A stretch of DNA of 64,000 nucleotides from positions 62,001 to 126,000 of the forward strand of contig CP126743.1 in NCBI GenBank assembly GCA_036287865.1, read 5' to 3'. The notes below the pieces were generated by a model that was given only the letters and a program-made list of their open reading frames with translations, had not been told where the DNA came from and searched no databases. The translations under genes and the position numbers were made by a program. This DNA is from Fluviibacter phosphoraccumulans_A (GTDB lineage Bacteria > Pseudomonadota > Gammaproteobacteria > Burkholderiales > Rhodocyclaceae). Positions 9,273 through 18,355 of the stretch are shown here, piece by piece (the stretch's first letter is position 1; each line of letters begins with the position of its first letter).

Positions 9273-9768
9273 ACGTAAACCTTTCAAGGCAATAGCAACT
9301 CCATTAGTAATTGCTACCTCGGTTGTAACGGTGCTAACCGGGATATTGATGTTTTTTGATCTCGACCGCGGTCTAAATAGATTGGCGCATGAACGGATAT
9401 CGATTGTTTTTGCAATCGCGATCGTGCTCCATGTTTGGCGCAACTGGCCGGGATTCCTGAGGGTATTATCAAACCACACAGGAAAGAGCCTTCTTGTTCT
9501 TGGTCTTTTGGTGGCACTGCTTTCGTTTGTTCATATTGATCAAAAATCAAACGAACCTGCATTCATCAAAGCCCCTCACGCCATTCTTGATGCCCCTCTG
9601 AGCAAAGCATTACCTGTGCTGGGCCTTGATCAAGCATCATTTCAGCAGCTTCTTGCCATACACAAACTAAGTATTAGCCCTCAAGACGCTACGCTTAGAG
9701 AGGTTACTCTAGAAAACAAAATGCACCCATTACACCTCATAGACGTCCTTCTCAAGCAGCCTAGATAA
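9265..9768 (+). CDS. HXS-linked membrane protein, DUF4405-like
   Basis: A 167-residue membrane protein starting at ATG 9265, inside the end of hxsC (8-base overlap), so it was the last gene of the same operon. It has a hydrophobic helix near 10-27 (IATPLVIATSVVTVLTGIL), an HERISIVFAIAIVLHVWRNW segment with histidines spaced as in DUF4405 proteins, and a third helix (LLVLGLLVALLSFVHI). A soluble tail ends in LIDVLLKQPR. Helix histidines in this family suggest heme or metal binding, which is inference. The frame is intact, unlike the maturase genes before it. A role in electron supply to, or membrane placement of, the HXS system is possible but unproved. Confidence 0.7.
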   Translation: MSERKPFKAIATPLVIATSVVTVLTGILMFFDLDRGLNRLAHERISIVFAIAIVLHVWRNWPGFLRVLSNHTGKSLLVLGLLVALLSFVHIDQKSNEPAFIKAPHAILDAPLSKALPVLGLDQASFQQLLAIHKLSISPQDATLREVTLENKMHPLHLIDVLLKQPR

Positions 9769-9785
9769 ACTAATCGATACCTCGT

Positions 9786-10463
9786 TTACCTTTTCGCCAG
9801 CTTAATGACTGCATCCGTGTTCAGCAGCAGGTCGTTGAAGTTCATGCCGCGCTGCTGAAGCATCTTGTAACGTCCACCAACAATAATCGAAGGTACGCCA
9901 TCGATCTGATACGCCATGGCTAATGCATCAGCCTTTTTCATGGCGTTGGTGACTTCGCTCGAATAATAGACTTCGGAGAATTTCTTGGCGTCTACGTCAG
10001 GTTGGGCAGCCGCCCATTGCAGCACAGCCTGATCGTCATACAGCTGTCGGCCTTGCTGGTGTATAGCAGCGAAAGCCCCCATATCCAGAGCCGTGAGCTT
10101 GAGCGTCTGGATGGTGTAAAACAGACGGCCCAATACAACCCATTGCGGGCGACCAAAGGTCACCGGCACACGACGCACAACGACATCTTTCTGTTTCTTG
10201 GACCAGCGTTCAAAAGGCTCTGAAAAGTCGTGGCAGTGCGGGCAACCGTACGAAAAGAACTCCAGCACTTCAATCTTGCCGCCCACCGTTTGCAGTGCCG
10301 GGGTATTGAGTGGCGTGAAGGTCTGGCCGGCGATAGCAATGCCTGTTGCATTAGCTGCCGGCGCCAGAGTGCCGCCCAGCGCGCCTTGCGCCAGGGCGTT
10401 GGTCGATGAGGCCGCGGCGGTAACCCCGCCTATTAACGTAGCAAGAAACTGACGACGTTGCAT
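9786..10463 (-). CDS. dsbA: thiol:disulfide interchange protein DsbA
   Basis: Periplasmic oxidase that introduces disulfides into exported proteins. The 225-residue protein starts at ATG 10463 with MQRRQFLATLIGG, a twin-arginine-like or strong Sec signal peptide. The thioredoxin fold carries the CPHC active site at 74-77 and the cis-Pro loop GVPSIIV near 190. The frame is complete. It follows the SPOR gene by 11 bases in the betaproteobacterial argS-SPOR-dsbA order and converges on the HXS operon, whose last stop is only 17 bases away. Confidence 0.94.
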   Translation of the reverse strand: MQRRQFLATLIGGVTAAASSTNALAQGALGGTLAPAANATGIAIAGQTFTPLNTPALQTVGGKIEVLEFFSYGCPHCHDFSEPFERWSKKQKDVVVRRVPVTFGRPQWVVLGRLFYTIQTLKLTALDMGAFAAIHQQGRQLYDDQAVLQWAAAQPDVDAKKFSEVYYSSEVTNAMKKADALAMAYQIDGVPSIIVGGRYKMLQQRGMNFNDLLLNTDAVIKLAKR

Positions 10464-10474
10464 AACCACTCCAG

Positions 10475-11143
10475 TTAGTTACGGGCAGGCACGGAATCGA
10501 TACCTGCTCCTTTGAGTTCATTACGGGCGCGGTTGGCGTCATCCTGGCGTTTGAACGGGCCAATCTTGACACGGAACCAGACCTTTTCACCGACGACGCC
10601 TTTTTGAATCGAGGTATCAAATCCTTGTAGCGCCAGATTTGCTTTCTGGGCTTCGGCATCCGATTGTTTCTGGAAAGAGCCTGCCATCAGGTAAAAACCG
10701 GCGGGCGCTTCGGGTGCTGGCGCATTGGCTGCAGGCTTAGCGGGTGTGCCATCGGTCGTTTTAGCCGGTGGTGTTGTGCCATCGGTTTTGCCCGACAGGA
10801 TGTCCGGGAATTGGAAGCGTTTTTCTGGCGAAGGGTCACCAGGCTTGCCGGGCAGCGGAATCGGCTCTCCATCTTCACTTTGTGCATTAACAGCTGGCGC
10901 CGGGGCGGGCTGCGCACTAGCGGCAGACTGAGTCGATGTCTTGGCATCGCTCTTGACTGGTGCTGCAGGCGTTGCGAATTTGTCGATGAACGGCGATGGC
11001 ATGCGGTTAAACCACCAGGCCACGGCCGCAGCAATCACCAAGCCAAGCACCAGGCCGTAAAAAATGCCCCTTAAAGCACCACCACCCGATGCCGGTTCAC
11101 GATCTCGGGAGGAGTGGCGGTTCGGTTTGTAGTCTCGAGACAT
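10475..11143 (-). CDS. SPOR-domain membrane protein (FtsN-like)
   Basis: The 222-residue protein has a short basic cytoplasmic end (about 1-24), one transmembrane helix (GIFYGLVLGLVIAAAVAWWF, about 27-46), a long Ala/Pro-rich periplasmic linker, and a C-terminal SPOR domain (about 145-220: GFYLMAGSFQKQSDAEAQK... VKIGPFKRQDDANRARNEL). SPOR domains bind denuded septal peptidoglycan. In this gene order the protein is usually annotated as an FtsN-like division protein. Intact, and next to dsbA and argS. Confidence 0.87.
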   Translation of the reverse strand: MSRDYKPNRHSSRDREPASGGGALRGIFYGLVLGLVIAAAVAWWFNRMPSPFIDKFATPAAPVKSDAKTSTQSAASAQPAPAPAVNAQSEDGEPIPLPGKPGDPSPEKRFQFPDILSGKTDGTTPPAKTTDGTPAKPAANAPAPEAPAGFYLMAGSFQKQSDAEAQKANLALQGFDTSIQKGVVGEKVWFRVKIGPFKRQDDANRARNELKGAGIDSVPARN

Positions 11144-11194
11144 AGCAGCCTTTGTGGATATTCTCGGCAGATTACATGGTTTCCGGAGCGGAAA

Positions 11195-12958
11195 CTACAT
11201 CGATTCCGGGCATGAAACGCCCAACAGCTCTAACCCGTTACGAACCACCTGGCGGACGGCCACGGACAGCGCCAGACGGGCACAGGTCAGTTCGGCATCG
11301 TCCAGCAGTATCCGCTCGGCATTGTAATAACCATGGAATTCGGCGGCCAGGTCACGCAGGTAGAAGGCTACCTGGTGCGGGGCCAGATCTCGCGCTGCCG
11401 AATCAATCACTTCCGGGAATCGTTCCAGGAATGCCGTGAGCGCTGCTTCACGCGGATTGGTTAATAAGGCCAGATCCGCATTCTTGAGGTCGGCCTCAAC
11501 GCCGTTCCATTGCGCCATCAGTGAGCAGATCCGGGCATGGGCATACTGAATGTAATAGACTGGATTATCGGCGCTCTGGCTCTTGGCCAGGTCCAGATCA
11601 AAGTCCAGATGCTGATCGGCCTTACGCAACACATAGAAGAAGCGGCAGGCATCATCGCCCACCTCAGCACGCAGCGAGCGCAGGGTCACGTAATCGCCCG
11701 AGCGGGTCGACATGGAGGCTTTTTCGCCATTCCGGTAAAGCACAGCAAACTGCACGAGTGCAATATCCAGCTTGGCCAGATCCAGTGCCAGTGCCTGCAC
11801 GGCACCTTTCACGCGGGGGATGTAGCCGTGGTGATCGGCACCCCAGATATTGATCATGCGATCAAAGCCACGCTCGTACTTATTGAGGTGGTAGGCAATA
11901 TCCGACGCAAAATAGGTGTACAGGCCATTGTCACGCTGCACCACGCGGTCTTTTTCGTCACCGAAATCGGTGGAACGGAACCAGCGCGCGCCGTTCTTTT
12001 CGTAAATATGGCCAGCGGCATCCAGCTTTTCCAGGCAGCGAGCCACGAGGCCGGTATCAAATAGGGAGTTTTCCGAGAACCAGTTCTGGAAATCCACGCC
12101 AAAGCCATCCAGATCATCTCGGCCATCGGCCAGCTGCTCCGACAGGGCATGCTGATGCACATAAGGCCAATCCTCGGCCAGCAGCTTCTTGCCGTTGGCG
12201 ATCAGAGCGTCCAGATGCAGCTCGCGCTGCGTCTTGGCCTCATCATCGGCACGGCTGGCATCCGGCAAATCGGGCGTGCCTTCCAGCACAACGAGCTTGC
12301 TACGGACATATTTGTCGCCATGGGCATTGGTGAGCTGGCGTGCCATTTCACGCACGTAGTCGCCCTGGTAGGCATTCGGCGGGTAATCAATCGTCACGCC
12401 ATGCTGATCCAGATAGCGGATCCAGGTGGAAATTGCCAGAATATCCATCTGGCGGCCAGCGTCATTCACATAATATTCACGGGTCACGTCCCAGCCGGCA
12501 AAAGCCAGCAGGTCGGATAGGCTCGTGCCATAAGCGGCGCCACGGCCATGGCCCACGTGCAAGGGGCCGGTCGGGTTGGCGGACACGAATTCCACCAGCA
12601 CCTTGGCATTTTTACCCAGGGTGCTGCGGCCAAAATCCGCGCCCTGAGCCAGCACCGTATTGACCACACGGGTCTTGGCATCGGCCTTCAGTGCAAAGTT
12701 GATAAAACCGGCACCGGCAATCGACACCTCGCTCACCAGGGGGGACGCGGGCAAGACCTCAACGATGCGCTCCGCAATAACGCGCGGCGCCAGCTTGAGT
12801 GCACGTGCCAGTTGCATGGGCAAATTAGTGGCGAAATCCCCGTGGCTCGCCTGCTTGGGGCGCTCCAGATGAATGTGGGTATCGGTGTGTTCCTGGGCAA
12901 CGCTGGCAAGGGCAACTTGCAGCAAGCCGGTGATGTGTTCGCGGCTATCAAAAGTCAT
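11195..12958 (-). CDS. argS: arginyl-tRNA synthetase
   Basis: Charges tRNA-Arg with arginine. The 587-residue class I synthetase has an N-terminal additional domain, the HIGH-type motif in SANPTGPLHVGHGRGAAYG (near 125-143), the KMSKS-equivalent region around KASMSTRSGDYV (near 395), and the DALR anticodon-binding domain (ARICSLMAQWN to the C-terminus, from about 475). No lesion in 1.76 kb. A TATAAT -10 box on the minus strand at 12966-12971, eight bases before the start codon, suggests a promoter with a very short leader; no clear -35 was seen. Confidence 0.97.
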   Translation of the reverse strand: MTFDSREHITGLLQVALASVAQEHTDTHIHLERPKQASHGDFATNLPMQLARALKLAPRVIAERIVEVLPASPLVSEVSIAGAGFINFALKADAKTRVVNTVLAQGADFGRSTLGKNAKVLVEFVSANPTGPLHVGHGRGAAYGTSLSDLLAFAGWDVTREYYVNDAGRQMDILAISTWIRYLDQHGVTIDYPPNAYQGDYVREMARQLTNAHGDKYVRSKLVVLEGTPDLPDASRADDEAKTQRELHLDALIANGKKLLAEDWPYVHQHALSEQLADGRDDLDGFGVDFQNWFSENSLFDTGLVARCLEKLDAAGHIYEKNGARWFRSTDFGDEKDRVVQRDNGLYTYFASDIAYHLNKYERGFDRMINIWGADHHGYIPRVKGAVQALALDLAKLDIALVQFAVLYRNGEKASMSTRSGDYVTLRSLRAEVGDDACRFFYVLRKADQHLDFDLDLAKSQSADNPVYYIQYAHARICSLMAQWNGVEADLKNADLALLTNPREAALTAFLERFPEVIDSAARDLAPHQVAFYLRDLAAEFHGYYNAERILLDDAELTCARLALSVAVRQVVRNGLELLGVSCPESM

Positions 12959-13020
12959 GGGTAAAATTATACCTTCTGGCTCGCCATCCCGTGGGCCTCT
13001 CCTATGAAAGCCGACCGCAC

Positions 13021-14562
13021 ATGCGTCTGCAGCGTCTAACCTGTATTCTTTATGTCAGCTGGAAGAACGGGCTGCTTACTATGCTCGTTGAAGCCGAACC
13101 CGAAGGCCGTATGGCTCGCTGGCTGGGTTTCTACGCACGCCGCCGGCATTTCACCAAGCCCCGCGCCGTCCGTTTGCGCGAGGCACTCGAATCCCTCGGG
13201 CCGATCTTCGTTAAGTTCGGCCAGATGCTCTCTACCCGGCGCGATCTGTTGGCACAGGACTTTGCCGACGAACTCGCCAAACTGCAGGATCGCGTACCGC
13301 CGTTTGACTCAGCGCTGGCCATGGCTGAAATCGAGCGCGGACTCGGCATGCCGATCAGCGAGGCCTATAGCAAATTCGACCCCAAACCGATCGCCTCGGC
13401 TTCTGTCGCCCAGGTGCACTTCGCACGTCTGCACGATGGCCGCGATGTGGCCGTTAAGGTGTTGCGTCCCGGGATGCACCGGGTGGTTGATCACGATATC
13501 GATTTGCTCGACGCCTTCGCTCAGCTCATCGAACGCTTTTCAGAAGACGGTCGCCGCCTGAAGCCCCGCGAGGTGGTTGCCGAGTTTGCTAAACACCTGC
13601 ACGACGAATTCGATCTCGTGCGCGAGGCTTCGAATGCCTCGCAACTGCGCCGCAACTTCGACAAAAGCCCGCTGCTCATCGTGCCCGAAGTCTATTGGGA
13701 TTTTTGCGCCACTAACGTGATGACGATGGAACGCATGCACGGCATTCCGGTGGGACGCATCGAGGAATTGCGTGAAGCCGGGATCGATCTGAACCGCCTC
13801 TCCAGCGCGGGCGTTGAAATTTTCTTCACCCAAGTGTTCCGCGATGGCTTCTTTCACGCCGATATGCACCCGGGCAACATTCTGGTGGCACATGACGGCC
13901 GCTATGTAGCGCTGGACTTTGGCATCGTCGGCACGCTAAACGATGTCGACAAAAACTACCTCGCACAGAATTTCCTGGCGTTCTTCCAGCGCGATTATCG
14001 TCGCGTTGCCGAAGTGCACGTGATTTCCGGCTGGGCGCCCAAAGAAACCCGCATCGACGAATTCGAAGCCGCTATTCGCACCGTGTGCGAACCGATCTTC
14101 GACAAACCGCTCAAAGACATTTCCTTCGGCAAAATTCTGCTGCGCCTCTTCCAGACATCGCGCCGCTTTAACGTTGAAGTACAACCGCAACTGGTGATGC
14201 TGCAGAAAACCCTGCTCAACATCGAAGGCCTGGGTCGACAACTGAATCCGGATCTCGATCTCTGGAAAACGGCCAAACCATTCCTGGAGCGCTGGATGAG
14301 CGAACAGGTGGGCGTGCGTGGCTTTATCGATGGCATGAAGCGCGAAGGCCCCAATTGGGCCAAAATTCTGCCGCAACTACCGCGTCTGCTGCACGACTAC
14401 CTGGCTCCGAATGAAGACGCCATTAAGGCAGACAAGAAAGCCTTGCGCGAACTCAAGCGCACTGTGCGTCGTCAACGCTACCTGCTCTGGATCAGCGTTA
14501 CCGTCTCCACCATTGTGCTGAGCGCCTCTGCGGCGCTGCTGTATCTGAACCTGCAGCCATGA
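13021..14562 (+). CDS. ubiB: ubiquinone biosynthesis ATPase/kinase-like protein
   Basis: ABC1/ADCK/UbiB atypical kinase family member needed for ubiquinone synthesis. From ATG 13021 the protein has 513 residues; an in-frame GTG at 12991 would add ten. The KxGQ motif is at 65-68 (FVKFGQML). The ATP-site lysine is in VAVKVLRPG, the catalytic loop is HADMHPGNIL and the metal loop is ALDFGIVG. Two C-terminal hydrophobic helices end the protein (LLWISVTVSTIVLSASAALLYL). The frame is intact. Its TGA overlaps the next gene's ATG. Confidence 0.93.
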   Translation: MRLQRLTCILYVSWKNGLLTMLVEAEPEGRMARWLGFYARRRHFTKPRAVRLREALESLGPIFVKFGQMLSTRRDLLAQDFADELAKLQDRVPPFDSALAMAEIERGLGMPISEAYSKFDPKPIASASVAQVHFARLHDGRDVAVKVLRPGMHRVVDHDIDLLDAFAQLIERFSEDGRRLKPREVVAEFAKHLHDEFDLVREASNASQLRRNFDKSPLLIVPEVYWDFCATNVMTMERMHGIPVGRIEELREAGIDLNRLSSAGVEIFFTQVFRDGFFHADMHPGNILVAHDGRYVALDFGIVGTLNDVDKNYLAQNFLAFFQRDYRRVAEVHVISGWAPKETRIDEFEAAIRTVCEPIFDKPLKDISFGKILLRLFQTSRRFNVEVQPQLVMLQKTLLNIEGLGRQLNPDLDLWKTAKPFLERWMSEQVGVRGFIDGMKREGPNWAKILPQLPRLLHDYLAPNEDAIKADKKALRELKRTVRRQRYLLWISVTVSTIVLSASAALLYLNLQP

Positions 14563-15902
14563 CGCCGTTACTCGGGTTTATTACGCTGTACTTGCTGGCC
14601 TCGATTGGTATCGGCCTGCTGGCAGCAACCCGGATAAAAAATGCACGCGACTTTGCTGTCGCTGGTCCGTCACTGCCTTTGCCTGTGGTCACCGCCACCG
14701 TCTTTGCCACGTGGTTTGGCGCCGAGGCGGTACTGGGTGTTTCTGCCACCTTCGTCAAGGATGGTTTGCGAGACGTGGTTGCCGACCCCTTTGGCGCCTT
14801 ACTCTGTCTCATACTGGCCGGCATTTTCTTTGCCAGCAAACTGTACCGGCTCAACCTGCTGACGATTGGTGACTACTACCGCCTGCGCTACAACCACACC
14901 GTGGAATGGCTCAGCACACTGGCCATTGTGATTTCCTATCTGGGCTGGGTGCTGGGCTTGGTGTTTTTTACCGTCACCAACGGGCTCATCTCGCAAGATA
15001 AAGGCATGATTCTGGGCGCCGCTATCGTGCTGACCTACACAGTACTGGGCGGCATGGATGTGTGGGTGCCTTTTGTCGGCGCCTGGATGACCATGATGCT
15101 CGGGTCTATTCCGCAGCAGGATGTCTTTCAGCGCATCTCGTCTGCCAAAAGTGAGCGCATCGCCATGGCCGGCTCGACTCTGGGCGGCTCGTTGTATTTC
15201 TTTTTTGCATTCATCCCAATGTTCCTGGCATATGCGGTCACGCTGATTGATCCCGCGATGTTCAGCAGTCTGCTGGATACGGATTCCCAACTGGTGCTGC
15301 CCACGCTGATTCTGCAACACACCCCGGTTTTTGCCCATGTCATCTTTTTTGGCGCTTTGCTCTCGGCCATTATGAGTTGCTCTTCAGCTACCCTGCTGGC
15401 GCCATCGGTCTCTTTTACCGAAAACATTCTGCGCCCGATGTTGCCGCACATCTCGGATCGTATTTTCCTGTGGTTGATGCGCATCGTCATCGTGGCTTTT
15501 GCCGGCATGGTACTGGCCATAGCACTGACCAGTAGCGCCTCCATCTTCAAAATGGTGGAACATGCCTACAAGATCACCATGGTCGTTACTTTTGTGCCGC
15601 TCGTTGCTGGCTTTTACTGGAAACGCGTCAATACCCAGGGTGCACTCTTTGCCATTTTTAGCGGATTCTTTACCTGGATTCTGTGCGAGGCGTTCTCCAC
15701 GGAGGATGCCATCTGGCCGCCTCAGATTCTTGGTTTAATCGCAGCAGTACTCGGCATGATCATTGGCTCTCTATTGCCACAACGCATTGGCAAACCAACG
15801 CCAACGCCTTCGCATCACCATGCCGCAGAAGGCACCTACCATGTGCCACCCACCGGGCATGAATCCGGCCATCAGCAAACCCATGGCCGACACACCAGCT
15901 AA
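14559..15902 (+). CDS. sodium:solute symporter family protein
   Basis: A 447-residue inner-membrane protein with about twelve or thirteen hydrophobic helices of the SSS (SLC5-like) family. Recognisable family stretches include the start LLGFITLYLLASIGIGLLA, the RDFAVAGPSLP segment after helix 1, ATWFGAEAVLG in helix 2, and FGALLSAIMSCSSATLLAPS in the middle. The substrate cannot be told from sequence. The C-terminal tail is His-rich (SHHHAAEGTYHVPPTGHES). It overlaps the ubiB stop by four bases, so the two are probably cotranscribed. Intact. Confidence 0.85.
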   Translation: MTPLLGFITLYLLASIGIGLLAATRIKNARDFAVAGPSLPLPVVTATVFATWFGAEAVLGVSATFVKDGLRDVVADPFGALLCLILAGIFFASKLYRLNLLTIGDYYRLRYNHTVEWLSTLAIVISYLGWVLGLVFFTVTNGLISQDKGMILGAAIVLTYTVLGGMDVWVPFVGAWMTMMLGSIPQQDVFQRISSAKSERIAMAGSTLGGSLYFFFAFIPMFLAYAVTLIDPAMFSSLLDTDSQLVLPTLILQHTPVFAHVIFFGALLSAIMSCSSATLLAPSVSFTENILRPMLPHISDRIFLWLMRIVIVAFAGMVLAIALTSSASIFKMVEHAYKITMVVTFVPLVAGFYWKRVNTQGALFAIFSGFFTWILCEAFSTEDAIWPPQILGLIAAVLGMIIGSLLPQRIGKPTPTPSHHHAAEGTYHVPPTGHESGHQQTHGRHTS

Positions 15903-17034
15903 TCAGGCACAACACTGGCACAGCTGGCTGGCTCGCGCCCGCCAGAAGCCTCTGGCTCTGGCTCTGGTGTATGCCTGCATCATCATGTACGCGAGCCTCT
16001 ACTCGGCAAGCGCCTGGCAAGACCGCGGGTTGAGCCTCTTCTATTTCCTCGAAGGGCGCTGGCCACAATACTGGACCTGGCAGGACGCGTGGTTCAATGT
16101 ACTGGCTTATATGCCACTGGGCTTTCTCCTGTCGCTCTCGCCCACACACCGACCCTGGCCCTGGGCACGCATCTTCTTACCCCTACTTGCCGGCTTTCTG
16201 CTTTCGGCCAGCCTGGAAGCTTTTCAAACCTTCATCCCCGGCCGCGTTTCTTCTGGTCTTGACCTGACACTCAATACCACGGGCACTCTTCTGGGCAGCA
16301 CACTCGCGCTGATTTTAGGGCCACACCTGCTTGCTCTGGCCGGAGACGTACGCCGAAAGCTCGAGGTGCAACGCCTAAGCGCCGAAACGGGGCTGATTCT
16401 CCTGTGGCTATGGCTCTTTGCGCAGATTTCTCCGGAAACCGTGTTCTTCGGTTTGGGCGATTTGCGAGGCCTACTATCACTCCCCACCGCGCTGGCATTT
16501 TCACCGGCCCTATATAGCCAACTCGAAACAGCCGTGGTGGCAATGCAAACCCTGGTGGTGACCTTTCTGACCCAGGCTGTTTTACAGCGCGTTGGCTTGC
16601 GTTGGTTTTCCATCTTTCTAGCAGCGGTCACCACCCTTTTATGCGGCGTGCTCATTCGCGTAGTGGCCAGCTGGTTGCTTATTGGGCAAGCCATTGGCGC
16701 ACCTGACATTGCCCGCTGGGTTTCTATAACGCCGGGCAGCATTGATGGCCTAATGATCGGCCTTGCTCTGGCAATTCCCGCCCTGTTTTTATCCGGCAAC
16801 TGGCAGCCACCGATTGCCGCCATGCTGCTCATGGCAGCCACCGTGCTCGTCAACCTGATGCCCACCAATCCTTATTCCATTTCGGCACTCACCGTCTGGC
16901 AACAAGGACACTTCCTGAACTTCAATGGACTGACGCGTCTTATTGCAGCCCTATGGCCCTACCTGACGCTGCTGTTTCTGGTCTGGGCAGATCGCCGTCG
17001 GAACACCCCTGATGCGTCGGGTTCGGCTCTATAA
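15883..17034 (+). CDS. VanZ-like membrane protein
   Basis: 383 residues from ATG 15883, overlapping the end of the symporter gene by 20 bases (upstream in-frame starts exist but lie deeper in that gene). The N-terminal half carries the VanZ-type core: a first helix (ALVYACIIMYASLYSAS), a loop with DAWFNVLAYMPLGFLLS, and a helix with ASLEAFQTFIPGRVSSGLDL followed by NTTGTLLG. The C-terminal half adds several more helices. VanZ-like proteins lack a firm function outside teicoplanin resistance, and none is claimed here. Intact. Confidence 0.8.
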   Translation: MADTPANQAQHWHSWLARARQKPLALALVYACIIMYASLYSASAWQDRGLSLFYFLEGRWPQYWTWQDAWFNVLAYMPLGFLLSLSPTHRPWPWARIFLPLLAGFLLSASLEAFQTFIPGRVSSGLDLTLNTTGTLLGSTLALILGPHLLALAGDVRRKLEVQRLSAETGLILLWLWLFAQISPETVFFGLGDLRGLLSLPTALAFSPALYSQLETAVVAMQTLVVTFLTQAVLQRVGLRWFSIFLAAVTTLLCGVLIRVVASWLLIGQAIGAPDIARWVSITPGSIDGLMIGLALAIPALFLSGNWQPPIAAMLLMAATVLVNLMPTNPYSISALTVWQQGHFLNFNGLTRLIAALWPYLTLLFLVWADRRRNTPDASGSAL

Positions 17035-17064
17035 TTCCCGCACCACTATTTACGGATTGATTCC

Positions 17065-17373
17065 ATGAGCTACTTTAAACACCACGTCTTCATTTGTTGC
17101 AATCAACGCACAAATGGTGACCCTTCCTGTAACGATCATGGCGCCTCGGACATGTTCGATTACACCAAGGGGCGTGTTGCGGAATTGAAGCTTAATCACC
17201 CCGGCATGGTTCGTATCAACAAAGCCGGTTGTCTGAGACGCTGCCTCAGCGGCCCCGTGATGGTGGTTTATCCGGAAGCCATCTGGTACCAATTTGTCGA
17301 CAAAGAAGACGTTGATGAAATTATCACCTCGCATCTGGCCAAAGGCGTACCCGTTGATCGCCTGCGGATCTAA
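17065..17373 (+). CDS. thioredoxin-like [2Fe-2S] ferredoxin
   Basis: The 102-residue protein has the thioredoxin-like 2Fe-2S fold. Likely cluster ligands are Cys11 or Cys12 (VFICCNQR), Cys22 (GDPSCNDHG), and Cys56 and Cys60 in GCLRRCLSGP, followed by the family's VVYPEAIWYQFVDKEDVDEII. It probably carries electrons in the cytoplasm; the partner is unknown. It lies 30 bases after the VanZ-like gene and 11 bases before an alpha/beta hydrolase, a common betaproteobacterial pairing. Confidence 0.85.
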   Translation: MSYFKHHVFICCNQRTNGDPSCNDHGASDMFDYTKGRVAELKLNHPGMVRINKAGCLRRCLSGPVMVVYPEAIWYQFVDKEDVDEIITSHLAKGVPVDRLRI

Positions 17374-17384
17374 CAGGAAACATT

Positions 17385-18026
17385 ATGAGCAGCGTTCGCG
17401 AAGAAAAAGTGCTGATTGATGGGCCTGTTGGCAAAATCGAGATGCTGATCGACAACCCGGGCGCCCCTAGAGGCATTGCCCTGGTTGCACATCCACATCC
17501 GATTGGTGGTGGCACTGCAACGAACAAGGTGGCGCACACGTTGGCACGCACTTTTGCCAGCCTCGGTTATGCCGCCTTTCGTCCGAATTTTCGTAGTGTT
17601 GGTGAGACCGAAGGGGCTCATGACGAAGGCATTGGCGAAACAAAAGATCTGCTCACCGTACTCGAATATGCGCGAGAACGCTGTGGCCACCTACCGATTG
17701 TGCTGGCCGGATTTTCTTTCGGTGCTTACGTACAAACACGTGTAGCTAAACGCATGGCCGAAGCGGGGCACCCCGCACAACGCCTTGTGCTGGTAGGCAC
17801 CGCCTCAGGATTCGTTGAAGGCGCGCGCAATTACGACACGGAATCCGTACCCAAAGACTCCATCGTTATTCATGGCGCTGCCGATGAAACTGTCCCGCTG
17901 GACAATGTCTTCGCCTGGGCGGAACCACAAGACTTACCGGTAATTGTGATTCCGGCAGCAGATCATTTCTTCCATCGCCGACTTCACATCCTGCGCGAAA
18001 TCATCACGCACAACTGGCGTCATTAA
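17385..18026 (+). CDS. alpha/beta hydrolase (COG2945-like)
   Basis: The 213-residue protein has HPHPIGGGTATNKVAHTLA near the N-terminus, FRSVGETEGAHDEG, the nucleophile elbow GFSFGAYV (Ser near 113), an acid in HGAADETVPL and the terminal histidine in PAADHFFHRRL. These are hallmarks of small esterase-like alpha/beta hydrolases. The substrate is not known. Intact and in line with the ferredoxin and cutA genes. Confidence 0.83.
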   Translation: MSSVREEKVLIDGPVGKIEMLIDNPGAPRGIALVAHPHPIGGGTATNKVAHTLARTFASLGYAAFRPNFRSVGETEGAHDEGIGETKDLLTVLEYARERCGHLPIVLAGFSFGAYVQTRVAKRMAEAGHPAQRLVLVGTASGFVEGARNYDTESVPKDSIVIHGAADETVPLDNVFAWAEPQDLPVIVIPAADHFFHRRLHILREIITHNWRH

Positions 18027-18030
18027 ACGT

Positions 18031-18355
18031 ATGGCAGTTCAGATCATTTTCACCACTGCACCTGATGCCGATGTAGCTGGCGATCTAGCACATCAGCTTA
18101 TTGCATCAGGTCTGGCTGCTTGCGTCAAACAAATGGCGCCCTGCCAATCGACTTACCGCTGGCAGAGCCAGATTGAAATTGCGACAGAGATACCGCTCAT
18201 CGTCATGAGCGATGACAGCCGTTATGCAGAACTCGAAGTCTGGCTGAAAGAGGCGCACCCCCTACGATTTACCGGAAATCATTGCACTCCCTTGCACGCA
18301 GGGCCTTCCGGCGTATCTTAATTGGGTCAACGAATCCACCCGGGACAGTCAATGA
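18031..18355 (+). pseudogene. cutA: divalent-cation tolerance protein CutA, frameshifted
   Basis: CutA is a small trimeric protein linked to metal tolerance. The frame from 18031 reads IIFTTAPDADVAGDLAHQLI and the family motif STYRWQSQIEIATEIPLIV. It then goes out of frame after KEAHP, where five C residues stand (bases about 18258-18262) instead of four. In the next frame the expected tail follows: YDLPEIIALP, GLPAYLNWVNEST, ending at TGA 18353-18355, which overlaps the dsbD ATG. One base in a homopolymer is the only lesion, so sequencing error is a real alternative. Confidence 0.85.
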
